A stretch of DNA of 64,000 nucleotides from assembly GCA_937902315.1 (NCBI GenBank), contig CALGUG010000009.1:62001-126000 (forward strand). The letters are read 5' to 3'. Shown piece by piece: positions 1 through 9,700 of the stretch. The notes beneath the pieces were generated by a model. That model searched no databases, was not told where the DNA came from, and saw nothing but the letters and a program-made list of their open reading frames with translations. The translations under genes and the position numbers were made by a program. Position 1 is the first letter of the stretch, and each line of letters starts with the position of its first letter. This DNA comes from an uncultured Chloroflexales bacterium (GTDB lineage Bacteria > Chloroflexota > Chloroflexia > Chloroflexales > Chloroflexaceae).

Positions 1-960
1 TGGGCGGCGAAAACATCATCGTGGTGCGCGGACGCGATCTGCAAGTGCGCGCTTTCTTTCTACAACGTTTGTCGCCATCGCGGGGCGCGCGTCTGTAACG
101 AGCAGCAGGGCAAAGCCGCCGCGTTACAGTGCCGCTACCACGCTTGGACCTACGGACTGGATGGCAAGCTGAATGGCGCGCCCAACATTATCAACTCCGA
201 AGCCTTCGACCGCGAGGCCTATGGGCTGGTGCCGGTCGCCGCCGAAGTCTGGGAGGGCATGATCTGGCTGAACCTCTCGGATAAACCCGCCCCGATCGAA
301 GAGCAGCTCCACGAGCCGATAATCAAGCGCTTTGGCTCGCTCGACACCTGGAAGCGCTATGGGATCGGCGATCTGACGGTTGGCAAGTCGATCAGCTACG
401 ATGTCGAAGCCAACTGGAAGCTGGTGGTCGAGAACTTTATGGAGTGTTACCACTGCGGCCCGATGCACCCCGAATTGTGCCAGCTGATCCCGGCCTTTCG
501 GGGCGGCGTCTCCTACCAAGCTCATGTCGGGGTTGGCTCGGCCTTCGCCGAGGATATCGAGGGCTTCAATTTTTCGGGCAAGGCCACGCGGCCCATTTTG
601 CCCAATTTAAGCCCGGCCGAAGAGCGCATGTATTACGGTTTGGTGCTCTGGCCGAATGTGCTGGTCAGCCTGTTGCCCGACCATGTGATTTTGCATACTG
701 CGCTGCCGATGGGCCCAGAGCGCACGCGGGTGGTCTGCGATTGGATCTTCGATAGCGAGGTGGCGGCGCGCCTCGACTTTGACCCCATGGACGCGGTTGA
801 GGTCTTTGATCTGGTCAACCGCCAAGACTGGGAGGTCTGCGAGATGGTGCAGAAGAACGCTCGCTCGCGCGCCTTCGCCAACGGCGGGATCTTTGTGCCG
901 ACTGAGCAGCATATCAATAGCTTTAACGATCTGATCCGCCAGCGGATCGGCGCGCTCTGA
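1..960 (+). CDS. Rieske [2Fe-2S] ring-hydroxylating/demethylating oxygenase alpha subunit, 5' part outside window, frameshifted near 57
   Basis: This is a Rieske non-haem iron oxygenase alpha subunit. The Rieske ligands are visible as C-x-H (codons 70-78) and C-x2-H (130-141). The mononuclear iron site follows in the ENFMECYHCGPMHPEL segment (about 427-474), with a candidate Asp ligand in NRQDW near 825. The 'ECYHC...HPEL' wording is like the GbcA-type glycine betaine demethylases. The next two genes, GcvT-like and sarcosine-oxidase-like, support a role in stepwise N-demethylation, which remains an inference. The reading frame breaks. Positions 3-59 encode GGENIIVVRGRDLQVRAF in frame 3, and the FYNVCRHRG continuation is in frame 1 from 58. 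The cause is one extra TTTC in the run at 53-60. Either the gene is a pseudogene or the four bases are a sequence error. The start lies upstream of the window. Confidence 0.85.
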   Translation, partial: WAAKTSSWCADAICKCALSFYNVCRHRGARVCNEQQGKAAALQCRYHAWTYGLDGKLNGAPNIINSEAFDREAYGLVPVAAEVWEGMIWLNLSDKPAPIEEQLHEPIIKRFGSLDTWKRYGIGDLTVGKSISYDVEANWKLVVENFMECYHCGPMHPELCQLIPAFRGGVSYQAHVGVGSAFAEDIEGFNFSGKATRPILPNLSPAEERMYYGLVLWPNVLVSLLPDHVILHTALPMGPERTRVVCDWIFDSEVAARLDFDPMDAVEVFDLVNRQDWEVCEMVQKNARSRAFANGGIFVPTEQHINSFNDLIRQRIGAL

Positions 961-1005
961 AATGCTGCTCTGTGTTGTGCGAAACGCTTAGTTTGAGGAA
1001 GCCTT

Positions 1006-2208
1006 ATGGCCGAACGCAGAACTCCGCTCTATGAGACGCACCTTCGCCTCGGCGCCCAGATGGTGCGCGGCGGTGGCGACTACCTCTTTCCGCTCAGTTA
1101 TAGCTCGCCCGTCGAAGAGCATCTCAACACCCGCAGCAATGTGGGCATGCAAGATCTCTCGACTATGGGCGAGATTGATATCAAAGGGCCGGGCGCTGAA
1201 CGCTTGCTCAACACGCTCTTGGTGAACGAGATCCGCGATCTTGAGCCGGGCCAGATGCGCTATTCGAGCATGTGCAACGAGGCGGGCGGCATGGTCGACG
1301 ATATCACGCTCTACAAGTTCAGCGACGAGCACTTTATGCTGGTGACCAGCTCTGCGCCGCGCAAAAAGACCGCCGCCTGGATCCGCGATCACGCTGTGGG
1401 CACTAGCACCTATGTGACCGATATAAGCGCCGCCATCGCGCTGCCGGTGGTGCAGGGGCCGCGTTCGCGCGAGCTATTGAGCAGCTTGCTCGAAGGTCTC
1501 GATCTCGATCGTCTGCGTTATTTTCGCTTTGGAAGCGGCACTATCAAAGGAATCGAAGTGCTGATCTCGCGCTCTGGCTATACGGGCGAGCTCGGCTATG
1601 AGCTCTACACTCCCGCCGAAGAGGCGGCCGCGCTGTGGGAGATTCTGCTGCAGGCGGGCCGCGAGTTTGGCCTCAAGCCCTATGGCGTGGCGGCGATGCA
1701 CACCCTGCGCTTAGAGAAGGCTTTGGTGCTCTATGGCGTCGACGCCGACGAGAGCCGCACGCCCTTCCATATGGGCCTCGAGCGCTGGATCCGCTTCGAT
1801 AAGCGCCACTTTATCGGGCGCGACGCCTTGCTGCGTGTGCAGTCGCAAGGCTTGGAGGAGCGCTGGGTCGGCTTGGTTTTGCATAGCGAGCTGCCCGCCG
1901 CTGCTGGAGCCACGGTCTATAGCATCGGGCGCGAAGCCAGCAGCGAGACGGTCGTTCACCACGGCCCCGAGGCGGGCGCGCGCAACGAGCGCCAGCGTCC
2001 GGGCGAGCCGATCGGCACGGTTACGCTCAGCGGGCGCGGCCATTCGCTCGAAAAGACTCTGGCTATGGCTCACCTTAAAACGGCTTTTGCATGGCCGGGC
2101 AGCCGTGTGCTGGTTCAGATCGGCGAGCGTTATCTGCCCGCCACCGTTACGCCCACCCCGTTCTTCGACCCTCAAGGCATTCGCCTGCGGGCCAAGCCGA
2201 ACAAATAG
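1006..2208 (+). CDS. GcvT-like aminomethyltransferase (folate-dependent, glycine cleavage T family)
   Basis: This 400-residue protein has the GcvT/YgfZ fold. The family uses tetrahydrofolate to accept one-carbon units from aminomethyl groups or N-methyl glycines. Signature stretches are GGMVDDITLYK (about residues 91-101, with the Asp that corresponds to the catalytic acid of T-proteins) and SRSGYTGELGYELY (about 187-200). The length matches T-proteins (about 370-400). The start is the ATG at 1006, preceded by GAGGAAG at 994-1000. It lies 45 nt after the Rieske oxygenase and 18 nt before a monomeric sarcosine-oxidase homologue. It is therefore more likely a dimethylglycine/sarcosine-type demethylating partner than the housekeeping GcvT. 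No gcvH or gcvP is nearby. The exact substrate cannot be read from sequence. Confidence 0.85.
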   Translation: MAERRTPLYETHLRLGAQMVRGGGDYLFPLSYSSPVEEHLNTRSNVGMQDLSTMGEIDIKGPGAERLLNTLLVNEIRDLEPGQMRYSSMCNEAGGMVDDITLYKFSDEHFMLVTSSAPRKKTAAWIRDHAVGTSTYVTDISAAIALPVVQGPRSRELLSSLLEGLDLDRLRYFRFGSGTIKGIEVLISRSGYTGELGYELYTPAEEAAALWEILLQAGREFGLKPYGVAAMHTLRLEKALVLYGVDADESRTPFHMGLERWIRFDKRHFIGRDALLRVQSQGLEERWVGLVLHSELPAAAGATVYSIGREASSETVVHHGPEAGARNERQRPGEPIGTVTLSGRGHSLEKTLAMAHLKTAFAWPGSRVLVQIGERYLPATVTPTPFFDPQGIRLRAKPNK

Positions 2209-2226
2209 CGCCACAGAGAGAGGTCT

Positions 2227-3468
2227 ATGAAGCGACTTACCAAACGTTACAATGCGATCGTGATCGGCGTGGGCGGGATCGGCAGCTCGACGGTCTATGC
2301 TTTGGCGCGGCGCGGCAAGCGGGTGCTCGGTCTGGAGCGCTTCGATGTGCCGCACGAGATGGGTTCCTCGCACGGTTATACTCGCATTATCCGCTTGCCC
2401 TACTATGAGGACCCTTCCTATGTGATGCTGTTGCTGCGCTCTTACCAGCTTTGGCGCGAGATCGAGCAGCTTGTGGGCGAGCAGCTGCTGCATATCACCG
2501 GATCGATCGACGCCGGGCCAGCCGATAGTTGGGTCTTTAAAGGTTCGCTGCAGTCGGCCCTTGAGTACGATCTGCCCCACGAGGTGCTGACGGGCCGCCA
2601 GATCAACGAGCGCTTTCCGGGCTATCGCCTGCCGCCCGAGACCATGGGGATTTTGCAGCCAGAGGGCGGCTTTTTGGTGCCGGAGCGCTGTATTGTTTCG
2701 TATGTTGAGGCGGCTATGGCACTAGGCGCGGAGGTGCATGGGCGCGAGGCGGTGCTCGACTGGGAGCCTTACGGTGAGGGCGTGCGCGTTACCAGCGAGC
2801 GCGATGTTTACGAAGCTGATCGCTTGGTGATCACCGCAGGCGCGTGGAACCATAGCTTGCTCAAGATGCTTAAGGGCCTGCTGACGCCCGAGCGCCAAGT
2901 TTTGGCTTGGTTGCAGCCCACTAAACCCGAGCTGTTTAAGCCCAGCCGTTTCCCGGTCTTTAACCTGATGGTCGACGAAGGGCGATACTACGGCTTCCCC
3001 GTCTTTGGTATTCCCGGCTTTAAGTTTGGGCGCTACCACCACCTTGAGGAGGCTGTCGACCCTGATGCAATCCGGCGCGAGCCGACCGCCCAAGACGAGC
3101 AGCTTTTGCGCGATTTCGCCGAGCGCTACTTCCCCGATGGCGCTGGCCCAACTATGTCGCTCAAGACCTGTATGTTCACCAATACGCCCGACGGCCATTT
3201 TATTATCGATACTCACCCCAGCTATCCGCAGGTCTCGTTTACCTCGCCTTGTTCGGGCCATGGCTTTAAGTTTGCCAGCGTGCTGGGCGAGATTATGGCC
3301 GACCTAGCCGAGCGCGGCGAGACCCGCCACAATATCGAGCTCTTTCGCTTAGCGCGCTTTCAACAGCAAGGCTACGCTGTTGGCCATTCCGCTCCAAGCC
3401 TAGCTGCGGCTCAACAAGCTTTCTCGCCTGCTGCCCAGGGCGAGCTCAGTATCCGCCCCTTCTGGTAG
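2227..3468 (+). CDS. Monomeric sarcosine oxidase-like FAD-dependent amine oxidase
   Basis: This FAD flavoprotein of 413 residues belongs to the MSOX/PIPOX/N-methyltryptophan oxidase family. It has the N-terminal dinucleotide motif GVGGIGSS near residues 11-18 and the family motif SSHGYTRIIR near 48-57. Near the C-terminus KTCMFTNTPDGHFIID places a Cys at residue 315. Cys315 is the covalent 8-alpha-S-cysteinyl FAD site in Bacillus monomeric sarcosine oxidase, so covalent flavin is likely. The family oxidises N-methyl amino acids with O2, giving formaldehyde and H2O2. A ribosome site AGAGAGGT at 2216-2223 precedes the ATG. It ends the cluster with the Rieske and GcvT-like genes, consistent with the sarcosine-to-glycine step of betaine breakdown (inference). 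A PIPOX-like substrate such as pipecolate cannot be excluded. Confidence 0.87.
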   Translation: MKRLTKRYNAIVIGVGGIGSSTVYALARRGKRVLGLERFDVPHEMGSSHGYTRIIRLPYYEDPSYVMLLLRSYQLWREIEQLVGEQLLHITGSIDAGPADSWVFKGSLQSALEYDLPHEVLTGRQINERFPGYRLPPETMGILQPEGGFLVPERCIVSYVEAAMALGAEVHGREAVLDWEPYGEGVRVTSERDVYEADRLVITAGAWNHSLLKMLKGLLTPERQVLAWLQPTKPELFKPSRFPVFNLMVDEGRYYGFPVFGIPGFKFGRYHHLEEAVDPDAIRREPTAQDEQLLRDFAERYFPDGAGPTMSLKTCMFTNTPDGHFIIDTHPSYPQVSFTSPCSGHGFKFASVLGEIMADLAERGETRHNIELFRLARFQQQGYAVGHSAPSLAAAQQAFSPAAQGELSIRPFW

Positions 3469-3535
3469 GCTTTAATGTAGAGCGCTGAACCTATCAAGTG
3501 GATTTGCTATCAACTGTTCTTCTTTGCCCAAAAGA

Positions 3536-3569
3536 ATGAGCCATCTCTACCTAGGTAGAGATGGCTCAT
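3536..3569. terminator. Perfect 34-nt palindrome between convergent genes
   Basis: The arms ATGAGCCATCTCTACCT and their exact reverse complement form a 17-bp stem with no obligatory loop. It lies 68 nt after the sarcosine-oxidase-like stop and could end transcription from either side. There is no T-run. Confidence 0.55.
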
Positions 3570-3580
3570 GCCGACTAATC

Positions 3581-3747
3581 ATACCAAATTCGGTTGATTA
3601 CTTTCTCTTTGGCCTTCGGCAGAGTGGAACGTACCTCTTTTTGTTGTGTGCTATTTCGCGCGACAGCGCGAAATAGCACACAACGTCTTTCCCTCGTTTT
3701 GTTTTCTCGCGTTAAGCAAATGCACGTCTTTCAAACGAATTTGGTAT
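3581..3747. repeat. MITE-like element B1 with terminal inverted repeats and internal 19-bp hairpin
   Basis: The ends ATACCAAATTCG (3581-3592) and CGAATTTGGTAT (3736-3747) are a perfect 12-bp inverted repeat, 16 of 17 if extended. Inside are the family motif GGCCTTCGGCAGAGTGGAAC (3611-3630) and a perfect hairpin with arms 3643-3661 and 3666-3684 and loop GACA. Related copies lie at 38370, 18690 and 58690. There is no coding capacity, so it would have to be mobilised in trans. The TA next to CCAAAT at both ends would fit an IS630/Tc1-type target, which is inference. Confidence 0.65.
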
Positions 3748-3765
3748 CAGCGTTTGTACGCTGTT

Positions 3766-6700
3766 TTATTTAACTACGTAGGGCATATAGACCTGGTAGC
3801 CTTGGTTGCCAATGGTCCAGGTGTAGGTTGCAGGGCTGGGATCTACAAAGCCCGCCGTATCGATCGCTCGTACGCTAAAGGTATGCGTACCTAAGCTGAG
3901 GTTTTGATACTGGGTTGTGCTTGTGCAGATCTCATAGTCGCCATTGTCGAGCTTGCACTCGAAGAGCGCGATATTGCGTTCGCCCGCCTTGCCAGTGAAG
4001 CTAAAGCTTGCATTGCGCGATGATGTGTTGTTGTTCGGTTTAGCTGTAATGGTTGTATCGGGCGGATTGCTGGTTGTGATCTCGACGTTGACTGTACGAG
4101 ATGTTTCGGTAACCCGTCCAGCTAAGTCGGTCGCTCGAACGGTGACGCGTAAGGTCTTGCCTTCAGCATCGCGTACCATTTGTGCGGTTTGCCATCTGCC
4201 GTTGCGGAAGGTGGCGTCGGCGAATGGGCCGCCGTCGATGCTGATTTTAACCGCTGAGAGGCCGATGCTATCGTTTACGCTTCCGCTGAAGCGGAGAACG
4301 TCGCTGCCAGGTCCGTAGGACTGGGCGAGGGTAATGGGCGAACCATTGATCGTCAAGGTCGGTGCGCTCTTATCAGCGACGAATGTCACCGGATAGAGCG
4401 TATTTTGCACCCGTCCTGCCCAGTCTGTGGCTTGAGCCACAAGCGTATACTCTCCTTCATTTGCGATGGGCACATTGAGCGTCCGTAGATCGCGTTTCAC
4501 ATTGTCGGCTTGGCTAAAGTTGATCTTCTCAATCACCTTGCCATTGAGCGAAAGGGTGACCTCGCGCAAAGCTTGGCTAGATTCGCTCAAGAGCGTGACA
4601 CTGATCTGGTCGCTTGCTGTGATATAGCTCTTGTCTGTTGGGTTGGTGACCACAGCTTTAGGCGCTCCTGCAGTTGGGTTCGGCATGTTGACCGTTACGT
4701 TTGTGCTACGGCAGTGACCGAACTGGTCGCAGGCGCGCATGCTCTGCGTTGCAAGGTTGAGGTTCTGCCAGTGCGTGTACGAGATCACAAGCCCGTTGCG
4801 GATGGTGATATCCGGGAAGCGCTGCAGCAAGATCGGATCAGTGTTGAACAAACTCGATGGTGCTGGCAGATTGTCGCCGGGACAGCTAAGGCGTGAGCCA
4901 TCGAGATACTCATCTTCGGCTGCACAGACATAGCTTACCGCTGCTTTATAGCTGTTGCTAGCCGCATCAAAGAAGAATGCTCCTGTTGGCACGGCGCTCA
5001 GAGTTACGCGCGGCGCTAAGGTATCGATGACACCACGCCAAGCGTTGGGCAGAGTTCTGCGGTTAGCGACCATGTCCTTACTGCGAAGGTTGATCTGATA
5101 GATACCCTCTAGGCCAGCAGGAACTGTGACCGACCAGCGTGCTTGGCTGACACCGATGCCACGCTGCGTCAAACTAGCTGGGAACCATTGTAGGTCTGCA
5201 CTTTGATAGAGCGCTGTTACTTCTGCCGCAGACAGCGAGCGATCAAAGATCGCAACCTCATCGATCAGACCATCCATCAGTTGTGGCGTTTCAGGTATCT
5301 GCATCTGACCTGCCACATGGATCGGGTCATCGCTGCTGAAGTCGCCACTGACATCGGCACTAGTGACGAACTGACCATCAACGAACAGGCTAGCACGCCC
5401 TCGGCTACGATCTACCATACCAACGATTTGGTGCCACTGGTTGTCGCGCAGATCTGATCCACCCGTCACAATTGTGGATGTTCCTCCGCTCCAGAGGCCA
5501 AGGCTTGCGCGTCCGTTCGATGCCACTGAGAGCCGATAGCGCTGTTGGTCGCTGCCTTTATGGATCAATACATTATCGCCCCGAGTTGTTTTGACCCAAG
5601 CTTGGAGTGTGAAGCTCTGGTCAGGACCAAAGTTGAGGTTCGGTTTGGTCTCGATCTGTAAAGGCTGGTTCGCTCGAATCGCTCGGTCGACCCGTCCGGC
5701 ATTGCCAGCTGTTGGGCAGGCTGTCGGGAGCACGCAGATAGCATGATTCGCGCGGCCCGACAGATCGCTAAAGAATACGTCGCCTGTCGGCTCATCAAAG
5801 GGCAGATGTACGATCGCATCGCTCCAGACTTCTACTTGGTCGAATGGTACAAAGCTAACCTCGAGTGAATCGATACCTATTCGGCTGTGCTCATCAGTGA
5901 TAACACCGGTTAAGGTGATCGTATCGGAGATAAACGAGCGAGCGCTGTCTTTTAGGTCAAGGCGGGCCAGTGGTCCAATGGCGTCGAGATCGAGAAGGTC
6001 TGTTGCATACGAAGTATTGCCTAGTTGGTCACTGGCTTGGAGCTCGATCCTATATAGACCGGTTGGATCGGCGAGGCTGATTGGGAAGCGATAGATATGC
6101 TGCCACTCAATGCCATTGACCGTGACCTTTTGCCACTCATTGAGCGTTGTTTCGTCGCCCTCGCGTCGCAAACGAACTTGAATCGTTTCTAGATCCAGCT
6201 CAGAGCCCTCTCGGGGTATGCCATTGGCAATTGTGCTAGAAGTGCCGATCACTCTATCCCAGATCGTACCACCCATAGGCACAGTCCAATAGCCCTCTAT
6301 GTCGCGTTTCGGTACGATCGGTGCTGCGCTTGTGTGAATGAAGTCCATTTCTGGACCATGGCCGTCGGCATAGATGCTGATACTTGTTGTTGGCACTTCA
6401 ACATTGCCAGCTCGATCGGTTGCGCGAGTACGGATTTCAAATTCACCGTCGTCGATTTGAACCCCAAAGCTCCAAGTGTTAGTACCTTCCGCCTCTTGCC
6501 AAGGCCCATTATTGACACTTACCTCAACTTTTATAATATCCGAGAGTTCATCGCTGGCGCTACCTCCGATGATGTATGTAATGGGTTGGCCAGTAGGGCT
6601 GCCCTTTACATGTTGTTTGTGTGTAAAGGAGGTAACGCTTGAAGTTGGCGGGTCAGCGTCAACAATCAGCTTTAGCGTAGCGCTTACGTTAACGGTTTCG

Positions 6701-9700
6701 ATGTTACCAGCGATCTGGCCAGCGACGTTGCTGATAATCTCAGCTTCTGAGGAGGTCGCGCCACTGGCAACCGTAACCTGGTATGCTTGAGTAAGCGATT
6801 GAGGGATTGTTGCGTTGTTAAATGTTAGAGTTGAATTGTGAGTTGTATTGCCAAACTGGGTGGGCAAACTCACCTGTAACGGGCTTGGATTCATCTCTTC
6901 CTGGGCGACTACGGTAGTGGTGTAGGTAAAAGTTTGATTTGGACCTACAACGCCCATGCCGATCATGCCAGTAGGTGTATCGCTTTCAACGAATACGCTT
7001 ATTGGCAGCGCATTAGCTACCAGCGGATGGTAGGGGCTATTATTGGAATCGACAAGCCCATCTCTAGCCTTCGACCATTCGAAGAAGTCGCTTAGGCCAT
7101 CGTCATCGCTGTCTGTGAGCAGCGGATTAGAATTGACATGAATGGTCAATGTTGATCCAGGAATGCTTATTTCCCAACCACCTTCCCAATTATTGGTTGG
7201 CTGACAAGTCGTCGTGTTATAGACACGATGCCAGACTTCTTGGCCGTCGCTAAGCCCGTCACCATCGCTATCACTCTTATTTGGCAGCGTGCCCAACTCG
7301 GCTTCTTGCTTATCGGTCAGACCGTCTCCATCAGTATCGCATTTTTGAGGATCAAAGGCGACACCGTTCCTGCTCTGTTCCAATTCATAGCTGTCAGCTA
7401 AGCCATCACCATCGGTGTCGGCCTTAGTATCGTCGGGGTCTATACCGCCTTGCGATTTAACCACAAGCCCATCGCCATCGCTATCTTTTAAGGCTCCAAA
7501 CTCACTACTCCAAGCGAGACTGTACCCGAGCCCGTTTACACTAGCAACGAGGCTCATAGTCATAAAATCATCCAGCGTGGGAGGGAAGATATCGAAAATT
7601 AGAGGGTCGAGGCTGACCATGTTACTATCGGCAAGCTCGCGTGTATAGCAGTATCCAATGATCACAACTCCCCAACATTCATAGGCTGGAATAGCATAGG
7701 CCATAGTTAGGCTTAAGGGAACCGTTTGGTTTATGCCCGTGGATAGGTTGATATTCGTTAGAGGTGGTGGTGTGGTATTGGCATACCCCCTATACATAGG
7801 GCTGGCTGCCCATTTTTTGTATTCGTGCACCCCTTGCCAGCGCTCGTTCATTTGATTGAGGCTTGTTTGGAGCTGCTGAGGTTCAGAAGTAGGATGTGAC
7901 AAGCCATATTTGAAAGAGCTACTGCGCAGATTGTCTGGTGAGTATAACCACATATAGGGCAGGATGAGCAAGCCATTCGAGAGATCAGGCTCCTTATGAA
8001 ACGCTGTGGTCGTAATTGGCATGCTAACAGAGAGAGCGTTGCCTGCTACATAGCCCTTATTGGGATCAGCAAGGCTAATAGATGGTGTTCCAACCGTCAC
8101 TAGTTCATCGTGATCCACATCGACCATAGGGCTATAGCCGTAGATCAAGTATGCTAAAAACTTGACGGCTGCTGTGTTAAGCGTAAAACAAGCACCATTT
8201 AAGCCTGGGACTTCGCGTAGGCTTTCGTAACCATCTTCACATAGTGCCTGAAGTATCGTATCAATTATGCTGATGAGCGACGCAATCAATGTGCCAATGA
8301 ATGTAAGAGAAAGGATAAACAGTAGGATGGCAAGGATAGTCGCAGCGATAGCTTCTGCCAATGCCCGATTCATTTGAGGGCTAAATGCAGGTTCATTACT
8401 GCTGAAGGCACTATAGAAGAAGAAGCCCCAAATAACAACAACGTTAACGATAAGACCGATAACTCCGGCCTTTTTCGCAACATTCGAAATAGGAGACACC
8501 AAACGTAAGGACTTGATGAGAGAGCCCGTTTGGGCTAATGCTGTACCGAGCGAAACGGCTGTCTGAATGATAGAAGCTGCTGATGCAAGAGCACTGAAAG
8601 TCAGCACCATGCCTCGGTAGACTTTTTGTGCAGTTTGATTACCCTGATCGGCTAGATTCTTTGAGACAACAAAACCCGTAATTAACCCTGCGATGAGCCC
8701 TGAAACGATAAGCGTAACTGAAGCGGCACCTACTGCACCTTTAACAGTAACATTCTTTAAGAGCTGTACTGCCTTTTTCGAAGCTGAGATGACCGAATCT
8801 ACGCCAGCTTTTAAATCCTTCGACAGCTTGCCGAGGATTTCTATTGCTTTCATATCGAGAAAGCGAGATTCGATGACGTAACTTGCGATGAACTTAGCGA
8901 CGGCAGGTGCGCCGCTAACAAGCGCGGGTCGCAATAGCCAAGCGATCTCGGGATCGCTCTTTTTAGCATATATCGTAGAGAGTAATATAGTGTCTTCCTG
9001 TACAACTCTACTTACGCCCATTTGTAATTGCGAGCTATAAAGCACCATGGAGAATACACGTCCAGCAAGTAGATCCTTGTTAAGTGGGTCATCATCTTGC
9101 TGAAGAACGAGGTTCTGTTTAAGAGTGTCGTTCTCAGGCGAACGTCGCTCAAGTTCTTCCCACCATACCTCGTTTTCACAAGCAGCCCAGCGTGCGTCGG
9201 AGCCGGCGGGCGAGCAATAGGGAACCCAGCGCATGTGAGCTGTGGTGATAAGCGGGGTTTTCTTTTGACCACTTGGCTGCATGTTAATGGTGAGTGCATT
9301 GCCGTTTTGGCTCACATAGCCGTTCGCACCACCTAATCCATCGAGACTAAGCTGGCGTGAACGAATTTCTTGGGCAAAGAGTAGCAAAGGCTTGATCTCT
9401 TTATCGTTCTTCCAGCGCGGGCTAAATTGGTTGGTCAAGATACGCTGTGTTTCGGTCATTGCTGTTGTAGCAATGGCCTCATCAAAGGTCTTATAGGTTT
9501 GCGTTTCGACCCGTAGAATGTTTGGTATACCCCAACGTAGGTCGTTGCTGTCAGGAATGCTTGTGTTGGTGGTGCGGTTAAAGCGACGCGCAATCTCACC
9601 GATGGTTATACTGCGTTGATTACTGCCATCCTCATAACGTGCACCAATAAAGGCTGCGTCAAGACCATAGGTCAGACCAGTCAGTGCTGCATCGTTTTTA

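Noticed and set aside
1711..2580. 289-codon minus-strand frame across the GcvT-like and oxidase genes
   Set aside because: It crosses two well-supported plus-strand genes and shows no family motif.
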